A stretch of DNA of 64,000 nucleotides from Apium graveolens (taxonomy: Eukaryota > Streptophyta > Magnoliopsida > Apiales > Apiaceae): assembly GCF_009905375.1 (NCBI RefSeq), contig NC_133657.1, forward strand, positions 47,993,134 through 48,057,133. The letters are read 5' to 3'. The stretch's first letter is position 1; every line of letters starts with the position of its first letter. Below the pieces are notes generated by a model, which searched no databases, was not told the DNA's origin, and was given only the letters and a program-made list of their open reading frames with translations. The position numbers and the translations under genes are program-made. Below are positions 25,117 through 36,602 of this stretch, piece after piece.

Positions 25117-25910
25117 CTATGTGTTCATCCATCTGACTCCTATCGCTTCCACATGCTTGTCAAAAACCTTGGTTGGCAAGCTCTTTGTGAAAGGATCTGC
25201 TCGGTTGTCATCTGATGATATGTGAGCCACAACTATATCCCCTCGCTTTACGATTCCTCGTATGAGATGATACTTACGTTCAATATGTTTAGCTGCTTTG
25301 TGGTCTCGCGGTTCCTTTGAATTTGCCACAACACCAGTGTTATCACAATACACCGTCAAGCTCCTAGGCAAATTAGGTACCACATCTAAGTCCAAAAGGA
25401 AGTTCCTGAACCATACAGCCTCCTTGGCAGCCTCAGAGGCCGCCACGTACTCGGCCTCCATGGTGGAGTCTGTAATGCATTTCTGCTTTACACTCCTCCA
25501 TATAACGGCTCCACCTTCCAAAGTAAAAACATATCCCGAGGTTGATTTCCTCTTATCCCTATCTGATTGGAAATCTGAATCAGTATATCCCAAAGGAAAT
25601 AGATCTGAGGCCTTGTAAATTAACATATACTCCTTAGTCCTTCTCAGGTACTTGAGTATAGTTTTTACTGCACTCCAATGTTCCTGACCTGGGTTCGACT
25701 GATATCTACTAACCATGGCTACAGTAAAGCAGATGTCAAGCCTCGTACATAACATAGCATACATTAAGCTTCCACATACTGAAGCATAAGGAACTGCTTT
25801 CATGCTCTCTATATCCTTAGGTGTCGAAGGACACTGCTTCTTAGATAGAGCAACTCCATGCTTAAAAGGTAGAAAACCTTTCTTGGAGTTCTGCATGTTA
25901 AAACGAGCTA
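25117..25910 (-). pseudogene. Element D RNase H domain (end of polyprotein)
   Basis: RNase H removes the RNA strand during reverse transcription. The frame 25896-25117 is open and shows the copia motifs in order: SLMYAMLCTRLDI and VSRYQSNPGQEHW (RT connection), GYTDSDFQSDRDKRKSTSGY, STMEAEYVAASEAAKEAVW, LTVYCDNTGVV and KHIERKYHLIR. The catalytic acidic residues (D of YTDSD, E of MEAEY, D of YCDN) are all present. It ends with VRWMNT at a natural stop 50 bp before the polypurine tract. A one-base shift near 25910 separates it from the RT frame. Confidence 0.92.
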
Positions 25911-26580
25911 ATACTCATCAATGTAGGGCTCTTGAGATAAAGCCAACATCCTTTTCTTGCGATCCCTTATAACTTTGATCCCAAGGATGTATGCCGCTTC
26001 ACCTAAGTCCTTCATGTCAAATTGTTTGAACAACCATGCCTTTACTGATGACAACATCTCAACATTGTTTCCAATGAGTAAAATATCATCTACATATAGT
26101 ACTAGAAAAACCACTACATTACCTTCACTTCTCTTATACACGCACGATTCGCTTGGACTTTGATCAAATCCATATGACTGGACTGCCTGATCAAAATGAA
26201 TATTCCAGTCTCTAGAAGCTTGTTTAAGTCCATAAATAGACCTTTTAAGCTTACATACCAGATGCTCTTGGCCTTCCTTAATGAATCCTTTTGGTTGCTG
26301 CATATAGATGGTTTCTTCAAGACTTCCATTAAGAAAAGCTGTCTTGACATCCATTTGCCAAATCTCATAATAAAGATGAGCTGCTATAGATAAAAGAATA
26401 CGGATTGAATTAAGCATGACTACCAGTGAAAAGGTTTCCTCATAATCGATACCTTCTTTCTGAGTATACCCTTTCGCAACAAGTCTTGCTTTCCAGGCTT
26501 TCACCTTTTTATCTAATCCCCTCTTTTTCTTGTAGATCCACTTACATCCAATAGGTTTTATACCTTTGGGTGGTTCCACG
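25908..26580 (-). pseudogene. Element D reverse transcriptase
   Basis: RT copies element RNA into DNA. The frame contains [62 protein letters not shown] and the catalytic [11 protein letters not shown], with both aspartates intact, then [15 protein letters not shown]. It begins after a one-base shift near 26580 (the upstream frame reads QVWSSWNHP where LVEPP is expected) and ends at a TAG (25908) caused by another one-base shift. Otherwise the domain is full length and well kept, which fits a recent insertion. Confidence 0.92.
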
Positions 26581-27860
26581 AGCTCCAGACCTGATTAGAA
26601 TACATTGATTCTATCTCAGATTCCATCGCCTTTTGCCAAAGATCTGCATCTTTGTCTTGTACTGCCTCTTCGTATATACAGGGATCATCATCATGTTCAC
26701 CAGGGACCAAGTCTGAAGACTCTCCCAAAAACATGAATATATCAGGCTATTGAACAACCCTCCCACTACGACGAGGCACTGGTGCTGTATTAGTGACAGG
26801 TTGTACATTATGTTGTGGTTGTTCTACTTGTACTACAGCTTCATGGGTATTATTTGTCCCTCCCACTAGTTCCTCTAAAACGACACTACTCATGGGTTTG
26901 TGATTCATTATATAGTCCTCCTCCAAGAATCTTGCATTGGTGCTAACAATGACATCCCGATTCTTCGGACTATAAAATAAATATCCTTTCATTCCCATGG
27001 GGTAGCCTACAAACAACTTTACTTCTGTACGAGATTCTAACTTAGTCGCGTTCTTGTTCAGCACATGTGCTGGACAACCCCATATTCGAATATGTCTTAG
27101 ACTCGGTTTATCCCTGGTCCACAATTCTAAGGGGGTTTTAGGAACCGAATTAGAAGGTACTAAGTTCAGAAGATAAGCTGTTGTCTCTAAGGCATGTCCC
27201 CAAAACAACTTGGGTAAATCCGAATAACTCATCATCGATCTAACACTCTCTAAAAGAGTCCGGTTCCTTCTCTCTGGTACACCGTTCCGCTGGGGTGTGC
27301 CTGGTGCCATTAACTGGGATTCTATCCCATTTTCTGATAAATATTCCCTAAATTCTCCAAGCAAGTATTCGCCACCACGATCTGATCGTAGTGACTTGAT
27401 ACTTTTATTAAGTCGCTTCTCCGTTTTAGCTTTCTACTCTTTGAACTTATCAAAGCACTCAGACTTACGGCGCAACAAATAAATGTACCCATATCTAGAA
27501 TAATCATCAATGAAAGTGACGAAATATTCATAACCACCTTTTGCTTGGATATTCATGGGTCCACATAAATCAGAGTGAACCAATTCTAATACTTGTTTGG
27601 CTCTATTCCCCTTTGCCTTGAAAGGCCTATTAGTCATTTTACCTTCCAAGAAGGATTCACAAACTGGAAATGGCTCCACTTCTAATGAGCTAAAAGGCCC
27701 GTCTACTACCATTCTTTGAATCCTCCTCAAGTTAAAATGACGTAATCTCAAGTGCCAAAGATATGTTTGGTTCAAACTAGAAGGTTCCTTTCTTTTAGTA
27801 GAGTTAGAAGATGTGTTGTTCAATTCCCTAAATTGCAGTTGCAGTGCAGGTTGACTAGGA
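26581..27860 (-). pseudogene. Element D integrase
   Basis: Integrase inserts the DNA copy into the genome. The zinc-binding part is seen at LWHLRLRHFNLRRI (about 27755) with CESFLEGK downstream, where the family usually has C-x-x-C, so one cysteine appears replaced by Ser. The core keeps all three acidic residues: HSDLCGP (27570), RSDRGGEY (27385) and PERRNRT (27275). Further motifs are GHALETTAYLLN, IWGCPAHV and FVGYPMGMKGYLF. Two in-frame stops occur: TAG at 27434 just before the second core motif and TAG at 26747. The link region to RT holds acidic EHDDDP and ends in a frameshift near 26580. Confidence 0.9.
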
Positions 27861-29056
27861 TTAATTATATACAAATTGTCTTGCAATGTACCAGAACATA
27901 TAATTCGTTTATTCATCATAATAGAAACATTACGATCCAAACAAACATTATAACCATCCAAAGCAAGTTTAGAAACTGAAATTAAATTCCTTCTAAAAGA
28001 AGGTACATAAAGACAATTGTTCAAAACCAAAATCCTATCAGAACCAAAAGATAAATGAATAACTCCTACTGTAACTACTGCTACTTTCGTAACATCTCCC
28101 ATGAACACGTATATCTCACCATCTCTAAGCATTCTGGATAGTTGGAACCCCTGCATAGAATTACAAACATGATCAGTGGCTCCTGTATCTATACACCAAG
28201 TGCTCGTAGATATAGCCACTATAAATGTTTCTGTAACTAGAGAAAGAGACATACCAGTATTTTTTGTCTTCTTAGAAAGAGGACAATCCTGTTTCCAGTG
28301 ACCTGACTGTTTGCATCTGAAGCACTTTCCCTTAGGCTTTTTCACACCACCCTGAACTCCCACTGCCTTCACAGCTTTCTGTGTCTGAGCCTTTTTCTTC
28401 TTCTTAATACCTTTCGGTTTAGAGGAAGAACCTTTCTCAACCACATTCACTTGAACATTCTGCCGAAATAATCTTTCAGCTGCCTGAAGTTCTGTCAGTA
28501 GTTCCGCGAGACTATACTGCCTCTTGTTCATGTTGTAATTCAAGCGGAACTGCTCAAAACTCTTGGACAAGCTCATAAGGATAATGTCAATCTGGGTTTC
28601 CCCGTCAAGTTCAGCACCAAGGATCTCTATCTCATTCAGATGCGACATCATCTTGAGAACATGATCCCTTACAGGTGTGTCTTCAGCCATCTGAGTGTTC
28701 ATTAAAGCCTTCATGGCTACTTGCCTAGCAGCCCTATTCTGATCTCCAAAAAGTTCCTTGAGATTAAAGAGCATATCCGAAGCAGTGGCCATAGACTGAT
28801 GCTGATGCTGCAAAACACCCGACATTGCTGCCAGAATGTAACATCGCGACATCTCATCAGCCTTAATCCACCGTTTATAAAACTCTTTCTCATCTTCAGG
28901 AGCATCAGCAGCAGGCTGTTCAGGCTTGGGTTCATAAGTACAAAATTTGTACTCCTCATCAGTCAACACAATGTCCAAATTTCGTTTTCATTCAATATAG
29001 TTAGGTCCGGTAAGTTTGTTATCCTTAAGTATGGTGAATAGTGGATTAAAGCCCAT
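27861..29056 (-). pseudogene. Element D gag and protease
   Basis: The start is the ATG at 29056 (MGFNPLFTILKDNKLTG), because the family pattern LTGPNYIEWKRNL follows; the Trp codon is now TGA (28988-28990). Gag continues with LAAMSGVLQHQHQ, VRDHVLKMMSHLNEIE, IDIILMSLSKSFEQF and a lysine-rich segment. The zinc knuckle CFRCKQSGHWKQDC (CX2CX4HX4C) lies at 28283-28326. The protease active site WCIDTGATDHVC follows at about 28165-28198, then NNCLYVPSFRRNLISVSKL. After the one stop the frame is open to 27436. Gag and pol are in one frame, as is usual for copia. Confidence 0.92.
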
Positions 29057-29178
29057 TTTATCCTGAGAATCATGCATAAAAACATCACATAAATAAGGGT
29101 GCATTAATTATTAAGATCTATTAATTCCTCTAACAATTATTAAAATTTAATGCACTAACATATAAACACCATAAGCTT

Positions 29179-29644
29179 CTGGTACGCCATGATGTGTGAC
29201 ATGTATACCACCTAATTTTGTTTAAATGTTACTTCGGTCTTATTACTAAACAATATGCCACGTTAGGGTGGACTATATTATTTTTCATAGCTAAGTTTAT
29301 ACCATCATCAAATCTTAAATTATTCGAAATCTATGGAACTTGGTACGCCACGATGGGTGGCATGTATACCTTCCAATATTCGTAATTTTACCTTGAATAG
29401 AATACTTCAATTCAATATTCATCAATGGTTTGATTTCCAGGTAGTGGAGGAGTCACATCGGTCTCGCTTAAAACCCACAGTCTTACAAGTTCGATGAACC
29501 CATTTTTGACAAAATCGCCCCAAATTAGAAATAAAGAAAATCCGAATTTATTCCTTTCAAAATTTATTAATTTAAGTTTGTTCTAGTAATTTCTATAACA
29601 TTCTAGACACCATAAATTACATGCCACGATGGGTGACGTATATA
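29179..29644. repeat. Dispersed GGTACGCCACGATGGGTG motifs in leader of D
   Basis: Related strings occur at 29179-29209, 29254-29277, 29339-29370 and 29621-29644, each with (AT)GCCACG plus GGTG and then GTATA or CTATA. The second and fourth are less exact. Confidence 0.7.
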
Positions 29645-30044
29645 TAATTTATATTCGTCTTTATGTTAAATTACCTACAACCAATAATGGAGACCATGGG
29701 ATTTAATTTCATATTAATTCCCTCTCCCACTTAGAATTTTTTTATTAAAATTGAGGAATTTTATAATTAAATAAGGCCCTATGTTGTTATAATTATGTCT
29801 AATCATGCATTCAAAATACACACATAATTTTAGCAACATATAACATTTAATTAAAGCACTAAATAAATTTTTTGTCCATGTCGTCCTAATTAAGTTAAAC
29901 ATGCAATTTTAAAAGAATTACACACATAATTAACGACACACAATCAATAAATTAAAGCAATAATTAAAATTTAATGGGAAAAATTAAAATAAATTTTCCA
30001 CTATTATGGCCCTTGAAAAAAAATCTAGCTCTCAATAAAAAGCT

Positions 30045-30200
30045 GCCCCAAGCGCGCCCCGACGCCCCCAGCAGCCCCAGCAGCCCCGGCAGCCCCGGCA
30101 GTCTCAGCTGCCGCAGCAGCCCCAGCAGCCCCAGCAGCCCCAGCTGTTGCAGCAGCCCCAGCAGTCCCAGCTGCCGCAGCGGCCGCAGCGCGCGCGCGCC
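30045..30200. repeat. GC-rich CAGCCC/GCAGCC repeat in leader of D
   Basis: A run of CAGCCC-like hexamers and GCAGC units, strongly GC-rich in an otherwise AT-rich element. It creates open frames in several phases (Ser/Pro-rich on plus, Ala/Gly-rich and Leu/Gly-rich on minus), which I treat as repeat artefacts. Confidence 0.85.
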
Positions 30201-30617
30201 TGTTGCTTTTCTGTGAGTTTTGTTTTGATTTTGTTCGATCCAAACATCAACAGCAGCCCCTTGTAATCGCACAGCGGAACAAAAAACTACCGGAATTGAT
30301 TTCCGATCGCACATAACTATTACAAAATACCCGGAACAATTACAAAAAAATAGATCTAATACAAAACTAATTTTGTAAAATATATTCTAACACGATCAAC
30401 CCTCGTGTAAATTACAACCACGATTAAACCACGTGGAAACCAAAATAAAAATTAACCACGATTAAACCACGTGGGATCCAAACACATAATTAAAATATAC
30501 ATGGCCATAATAGTGGATTAACAACCTGCATCAAAACCAATACAAGCAAGACACTATATACACACATATATAATTACGACATGGACCTTATATCATAAAA
30601 CGTAGAACCCATTACCA

Positions 30618-30631
30618 GGCTCTTGATACCA
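30618..30631 (-). other. Primer binding site of element D (tRNA-Met type)
   Basis: The minus strand reads TGGTATCAAGAGCC, two bases from the 5' LTR end. Confidence 0.88.
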
Positions 30632-30633
30632 AT

Positions 30634-30923
30634 TGTTGGGAACCACGGAACACAAAGTATACTAGTATTATTTATCAGTCAATATAAACTAATCTAAATA
30701 ATACTACAGCCATACCAGTGGATTGTCCAACACCACCTGTGCTGTGAACCTTATTATATTATATAACCGTATTTAACAATCTAATATTCTGTATCCCATT
30801 TGATACTAGATTGTTCACAATATATAATATTAGACAACATGTAAACATTCAAATGATTCTCAAATAAACTGGCCAGAAATAAATGTACATACTTCAAATA
30901 AATATTTTCAGTATACACTAACA
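30634..30923 (-). repeat. 5' LTR of element D, internally deleted (290 bp)
   Basis: It keeps 16 bp of one end (TGTTGGGAACCACGGA) joined directly to the last 274 bp of the other end. Compared with the 3' LTR it lacks 806 bp (equivalent to 23967-24772), including the TATA box. Both termini and the target duplication are intact. Confidence 0.93.
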
Positions 30924-32202
30924 ATAATTACCTTTATGAACCCTTTGTAATGATACCTTATTTGTTGATCAGCCTATTGATCTTTGAAACAGATATTGAT
31001 CCTTCTAATTTAAGTACCTTGTTATCCCTGATTCAGAATCCTTGGGGTTGTTCCTTGCTTGTCTTTGAATTACTTCCTTAACTTTGATTTCTTGAAATTT
31101 GACTTGAAAGAGTCCGAATGATTTCATATTCTTGGTAATGATAAAATGAATTTAGAAAATCTACTTTTTTCAACTCAAGGTTTTCCAAACGAATTCCTGA
31201 TGGATTGGATTGGGACATAAGAGGCTATTGGGACTAGTCCAGTCATGGTAAGAGGCTAGCGGGGCTAGTCCAACTTAAGGATGAAATTATGCTGATTGGT
31301 ACCTTAAAGACCAGATGGAGGTCGGTACGGGCTGATTACCCGTATTATAATGAAATGAAAGATAAAGTGATCCAATCAAGGGTTCTATATTGATTACTTA
31401 AAATGGAACTGAAACTTCCTGTTCAATAATTGATTCTTGAAAATGAAAAATGGTTTATATTGTTGTGAAAAGAGTTGATCGTGATAATGTGAAGCTTAAA
31501 GCTCGAGAACCCGGATTTTTAATCTGTTGATCATATAATTGATTCCATATGGTGAAATATTGTTGCTTTCCTTTTTCTGAAAGATCTGTTCTGATCCTTT
31601 AATGATTTATGATGAATGTCGTCTTTCACCCTGCTTTGAGCCTTATTCCTTAAAAGCCTCACATTTTTCCTTCATAACCCTTCCTTAACCAAAAAGATGG
31701 AAATCTTCCACCTAGAGCAAATAATGTAGAATGCCCTGAGATTGGTAAAGTATATTGTGGATTTTATATCATAGAACTGCTTTATAGTTACTTGTTGAGT
31801 GTTATACTCATATGTTTTGTTTTAATCTAACCATGGCAGTTAAGCAAGAAGATGGACAGGCTTAGGTGCACTGCTCGTAAGAGTGTACCTGGTGGTCCCT
31901 ATCGTGTTGAGGGCTTCCGGTTGCCAGAGCAGGTAGTGGTATTTCTGAGTGAGCAAGCGCTTAGAAGGAAAATTGTAAATATACAATGGGTTATCTGTCG
32001 GTTCCAAGCCAGAATCGATTATGTTTATTTATTATTATTTTGGGGATTGTAAGTTATATTTTCTGATTGGTAGTTGCAATCTTGTCTCATACTTTATCCT
32101 GTTTGATCATGTTAGTAGTTAATCGGGGTTTATGCTTATTTAATTATTAGATTAAAGGTGTGTGGGTCCTCATTTCCTAACCCCGAGATTCAGGGCGTCA
32201 CA

Positions 32203-32207
32203 CTTAT
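32203..32207. repeat. Target-site duplication of solo LTR C (CTTAT)
   Basis: It matches 21014-21018. Removing C with one copy joins TGT CTT AT and G TTA GCG into the continuing gag frame of H. Confidence 0.95.
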
Positions 32208-32880
32208 GTTAGCGACCATGAGTGCTGAACTTCAGAAACAACATAAGAATATGGATTCTTATGATATGATTGAGCCCCTTAAACGTAAGTTTAAAGGACA
32301 GGCTCGTCATGAGAGGTTTGATACTTTCAAATTGTTGCATGCATGTAAGCAGGGAGAACGTGATCCGGTTGGACCGCATGTTCTAAGGATGATAGGGTAT
32401 ATTGAGTACCTTGCTAAATTGGGTGCCCCGATTGCTCAGGAGCACCGGATTGATGTAGCACCAGATTGATCTAATTTTTCAATATTTAAATATCAGCTAT
32501 TCTCAATTTGTGATGAATTATAATATGAATGAGATATATAAGAACTCCACTGAATCGTGGCTATGTTGAAAACTGCTGAGACCAACGTTTAGAAGGCGTC
32601 CCCTGCTCCCATGTTGATGGTGAATAAGGGGAAGGCCAAAGGAAAGGGTAAATGAAAAGGCAAGAGGAATATGGGATCTAAATCTAATTCCAATCTGAAA
32701 CCTAATCCGACCAAGGCTTTGAAGCTTAAAGGTGGTGTTCCAAATGTTGGTGATTGCCACTACTGCAAGAAACCAGGTCATTGGAAGAGGAACTGTCATG
32801 CTTATTTGGAGGATATGAAGAAGAAGAAGAAGAAGCCTATTGTTACTTCTTCTAATTCAGGTATTATGTTATAGAAGTCA
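32208..32880 (+). pseudogene. Copia element H gag, C-terminal piece with zinc knuckle
   Basis: The frame resumes with LATMSAELQKQHKNMDSYDM and contains GQARHERFDTFKLLHACKQG and VGPHVLRMIGYIEYLAKLG, typical of plant copia Gag. A TGA at 32467 and further stops break the stretch to about 32640. The zinc knuckle CHYCKKPGHWKRNC at about 32755-32800 is intact (CX2CX4HX4C) and is followed by a lysine-rich run. The damage before the knuckle includes at least one frame change. Confidence 0.88.
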
Positions 32881-33280
32881 ATCTGTCTAATTCTACATCT
32901 TGGATATTAGATACTGGATGTGGTTCTCACATTTGTATAAATATGCAGGAACTGCGGGGAAGTAGGACACTGACGAGGGAGAAGTCGACCTACGAGTTGG
33001 CAATGGAGCAAAGGTTGCTGCTTTAGCTGTAGGGACTTATCGTTCATTGTTGCCCACTAGGGTTATTTTAGAACTAGATAACTTTTTTTACGTGTCTGTA
33101 ATTTGCAGAAACATTATTTCGGTTTCTTGTTTGGACAAAAAAGGTTTTTCATTTTTGATTCATAACAATATTTGTTCCTTTTCATTGAATAATGTTACTT
33201 ATGGGGTTGCACATTTGTTTAATGGTTTATATGTTCTTGATTTAGATACTCATGTCTATAACATAAATAATGATAATAAA
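32881..33280 (+). pseudogene. Copia element H protease
   Basis: The string WILDTGCGSHICINMQ near 32900-32950 is the copia protease active site (D-T-G). Frame changes follow. The stretch ILELDNFFYVSVICRNIISV (33060 on) corresponds to the conserved LNNCLYVP...LISVSKL segment. The frame 33047-33292 ends in a TGA, after which integrase resumes in another frame. Confidence 0.82.
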
Positions 33281-33997
33281 TGTATAAGATGAAATACTTA
33301 AATCAAACACACCTTTGGCATTATCGTTTAGGTCACATAAATGAGAAACGCATTTCCAAATTACATCAAGATGGTTACTTGGATAAGTTTGATTTTGAAT
33401 CATACAAAAAATGCAAATCTTGTCTCATTGGCAAAATGGCTAAAGCTCCTTTTACCGGACAAGGTGAAAGAGCCACCGAACGATTAGGACTTATACATAG
33501 TGATGTTTGTGATCCAATGTGTGCGATGGCAAGAGGTGGCTTTTACTACTTCATTACATTTACTGACGATTTCAGTAGATATAGATATGTGTATATTTTG
33601 AAGAACAAATCCGATTCTTTTAAAAAGTTCAAAGAATACAAGTCTGAAGTGGAAAAGCAAATAGGGGAAAGTATAAAAGTTCAATAATCATATCGTGAAG
33701 GAGAAACTTAAGCCTCGAGTTTAAAGGTTTCTTGAAGGAGTGTGGTATCCCATCACAGCTTACTCCTCCTGGAACGCCTCAATGGAATGAAGTTTCTGAG
33801 AGGAGAAATTGTACCTTGTTGGACATGGTGCGACGGATGATGAGTCTAGCAGATCTTCCAGTAAGTTTATGGGGTTATGCTCTAGAAACGGCTGCAAATA
33901 CACTGAACCCAGTTCCAACTAAGTTGGTTCAAAAGACTCCATATGAGATATGGACTGAAAAACGTCACATCATGTCTTTTATGAAAGTATAGGGATG
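33281..33997 (+). pseudogene. Copia element H integrase, N-terminal and core
   Basis: The zinc-binding part is LWHYRLGHINEKRI followed by CKSCLIGKM, with H-H-C-C complete. The core starts with HSDVCDP, keeping the first acidic residue. The second motif, normally SDRGGEY, reads SYREGET after a stop and frame change near 33690, so the second catalytic aspartate is lost. The third motif survives as SERRNCTL. GYALETAANTLNPVP and TPYEIWTEK follow. The frame is cut by the LTR of Athila element E, and the codons GCEAFMKC resume at 57718. Confidence 0.9.
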
Positions 33998-34002
33998 CGG
34001 AG
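33998..34002. repeat. Target-site duplication of element E (CGGAG, degenerate)
   Basis: The partner is TGAAG at 57713-57717. Coding context (G-C-E-A of H integrase) indicates an original CGAAG, with one change in each copy. Confidence 0.8.
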
Positions 34003-35403
34003 TGTTAGTCGCTAAACACGCGCTAATAATACACGCAAGTATAAGAGTTCGCAAGTAGTATAGAATCTTTTCTAGTTCGTTCCCACAGAGACTGTATTGG
34101 TTAACTATCTAATTTATGCACCTAAGAAATAATGTATGGTTATTATCCAATGCTAAGACGATAACAAATTGAGATTGATTATAACTAAGAATTATGCTAA
34201 CAATTATAACTACGAGAATAAGATTGATTGAATTGATATATATGACAAACATGGGATTCTAACTTCATTAAATACTTCATTTAGTAGCCTTATTATTCTT
34301 AACCTTAGCATACAATGGTGATGACACTAATCAGATAACACGAAATTGATAAACACCAACTTTCATTGCACGAGTAACATTCTACCAGACATCCACAAAA
34401 GAGATAGAAGCTGAATAGGCACCAATTATATTGAGACCATATATGTCTATAGTTAATGACAACATAATATTTTAAGCACAAGTTATCTATCTTGATTACA
34501 TAGGGCAAGTAAGATGGATAAAATTACCTACGAATCATGCATAACAATTACATGAACCTATGCTAGCATGGCAAGTTCTAAATCCTTAAATTCACTTTCG
34601 CTTCATTAGGAATTAACATGCTATCTTATAAGTTCACGACGCTCATAAGACGAATACGCACAACCAATACTAGGATATCATACAATCACCACACACTAAG
34701 GCATCAAACAATTTAACTAAATAAATCCAAAAATAAATCCGCTAGAACCCCACGATAACGATTAGCCCATAATCGGACTCATCATCAACGTGGGTTCCGA
34801 TGAAAACATGATATAAAAAACGTAGTCTTTATACGAATAAATAAAACCAAGTACAAACAAGAGTATAGATTCAGCAAAACAAGAAACAAGCATCCAAATT
34901 ACAACTCAAAACAAAGGTTCACAAGAATAAACTAGATCATCTTCGCCTTTGTTGAATTGTGCTAAAGGTCTCTTGTCGTCTTCTCCTTGCGCTCTGGTCC
35001 ATCTCTGACTTATTATTATTATTAAAAATGACCTAATATGAATATATATAGCAGCCCTCAACAATATGGAAGCTTCCCTTTTAGAATTGCAATAGAAACA
35101 GGATTCTGAATATCACAGCGCGGGCGCGCTGCATTTCTGGAACCCCGGCGCGGCCGCGTGCCGTCCTTCTGGGAAAAACTCAGATTTCTTCTTAAAACTT
35201 GCTGCTTCGAGCAGCCTTTCCATGAGCTTTTACTCCAACACCACCTGTACACCAAATTAGCATCAAAACAATGCTAATTCACCTGATTACCTGAATAGTG
35301 CTTGAAATGCAAAAACACTAGAAAACACATAACAACTTGAGTACAAATACTCCAATTCAAAGCTTAGTAGAGCATAATAAAGCATCATAAATGCCACTCA
35401 ACA
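34003..35403 (-). repeat. 3' LTR of element E (left copy)
   Basis: It is collinear with 56291-57712. The GC-rich block at 35111-35160 (ATCACAGCGCGGGCGC, then GGCGCGGCCGCG) differs by whole modules from the other LTR. Confidence 0.94.
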
Positions 35404-35416
35404 TACCCCCAAACTT
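35404..35416 (-). other. Polypurine tract of element E
   Basis: The minus strand reads AAGTTTGGGGGTA directly before the 3' LTR start TGTTGAGTGG, a typical Athila junction. Confidence 0.88.
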
Positions 35417-36602
35417 GAATCGATGTTTGTCCTCAAGCATAAACAGACTCAAAGAATAAGAAACAAAATTGTATGAATGTAACTATATGAATGCAACGAT
35501 CCCCAGTAGAATAACTCAACCAACCAACAAGCAACATATCTACAAATGGAATTATTCGCATGAAAATTAATCAAATCATACAAATCAACTTACAAACTAG
35601 AGACGTGAGTGTGTGAAGATGCTTACAGATATAATATCGCAACTAGATCAATAATCATGATTCACTACTTATCAAGGCAATTGCAAGGTTATAAATAAAA
35701 TAAAAAGCTAGACTCAAAATAACTTATAACACTTCAATTCTTATATTGGAGTTTATACGGATTCATGCTTTTATTCACTACAGAACAACACAAATATGCT
35801 TATTTGATCGTGTAATGAGTAAGGTCCACAAAAGACTTATACAATAGTACCCATGTAGCGAGGGTTAAGTTAGCGAATCCCAGACCATAAAAGCCTTAGG
35901 TCAATAGGCGCAAAGTCCCCTAAGAACTTAATAACTCGAGTACTAAAGAGTCCACTCATGATCAATTATACATAACACTTATTCCTTCTCTCTTTTTTTC
36001 TCTTTTTTCTTTCAATTTCTGAATGAGTGTGTTTCGCTCAATCTCATTCAACCCTAAACTACTCAGAAAAATATGAGCCGGCTACTAGCCATTTGACACC
36101 TAGCCACACAACTAGCAATGAAATCCAAATTCTCCAATTTTTAAATATCCATGTCTTTTATTACTAAGAGAATACCCTAAATTCTAAATATAAACAAGCG
36201 ATTAAACCTCGACAAATTAAATAAACCATGATCACGATCTAGCACTCTAGCAACCTATAAGACTTAGTGAAATACAAGTGTCTCTAGCATGCAAATCAAT
36301 TCAATAAGACTCAACATCACTAAATACGAGATCACTACACTAGCATCAATATCGCAAGTCAATCAGAAAAATTATCTAATGGATCATGTTATAATGCAAA
36401 TACATGAAACTACATGAACAAAATATCCTATAAACTACCAAAATAAGAAAAATTACATAGCAAAATATGCAAATATATGAACTCAACTATCATGAAATAC
36501 AAACTATATGAGACTCACTCAAACATATTTCTTCAACTACTACCCCCAAACTTAAAATATTCACTGTCCTCAGTGAAGGTAATAGTAAGGAATCAGGCAT
36601 AC
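35417..36602 (-). other. 3' untranslated region of element E
   Basis: About 1.2 kb of AT-rich sequence between the end of the 3' ORF and the polypurine tract. No domain or long open frame was seen. Confidence 0.7.

Larger units (their letters stand above)
29057..30617 (-). other. Long 5' leader of element D
   Basis: About 1.56 kb between primer site and gag, without a convincing gene. It contains several copies of a GCCACGATGGGTG motif and a GC-rich CAGCCC repeat, described separately. The leader is long for a copia element. Confidence 0.7.
23951..30923 (-). mobile_element. Element D: young Ty1/copia retrotransposon, 5' LTR truncated
   Basis: The element is 6973 bp with a perfect 5-bp duplication ATAAT (23946-23950 and 30924-30928), inserted in solo LTR C. 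Minus orientation is shown by the primer site at 30618-30631, the polypurine tract at 25047-25063, and the gag-protease-integrase-RT-RNase H order running downward. The left (3') LTR is 1096 bp but the right (5') LTR only 290 bp; the 290 bp match the two outer parts of the long one. Over the shared 274 bp there are 3 differences, so D is the youngest element by this measure. It has two stops in gag-pol (28988, 27434), one at 26747, and frameshifts near 26580 and 25910, yet the integrase, RT and RNase H motifs are kept. Confidence 0.93.
21019..32202 (+). mobile_element. Element C: 4.2 kb solo LTR of a Ty3/gypsy element, split by D
   Basis: The sequence starts TGTGACGACTGAG and ends GGGCGTCACA, with a perfect 5-bp duplication CTTAT (21014-21018 and 32203-32207). 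Without copia element D it is 21019-23950 plus 30929-32202, 4206 bp, with no primer site, coding remnant or second LTR. This is therefore a solo LTR left by recombination between two LTRs. The end style (hydrophobic GTGGGTCCTCAT... before GCGTCACA) resembles the LTR end of element F, so a chromovirus-type parent in plus orientation is likely. A CT-rich tract lies at 21991-22086. A 66-codon frame at 31852-32052 has no known domain. Confidence 0.88.

Noticed and set aside
30025..30314. Ala/Gly-rich, Leu/Gly-rich and Ser/Pro-rich frames
   Set aside because: All are readings of the CAGCCC repeat in different phases.
31852..32052. 66-codon frame in solo LTR C
   Set aside because: No domain, and it lies within an LTR.
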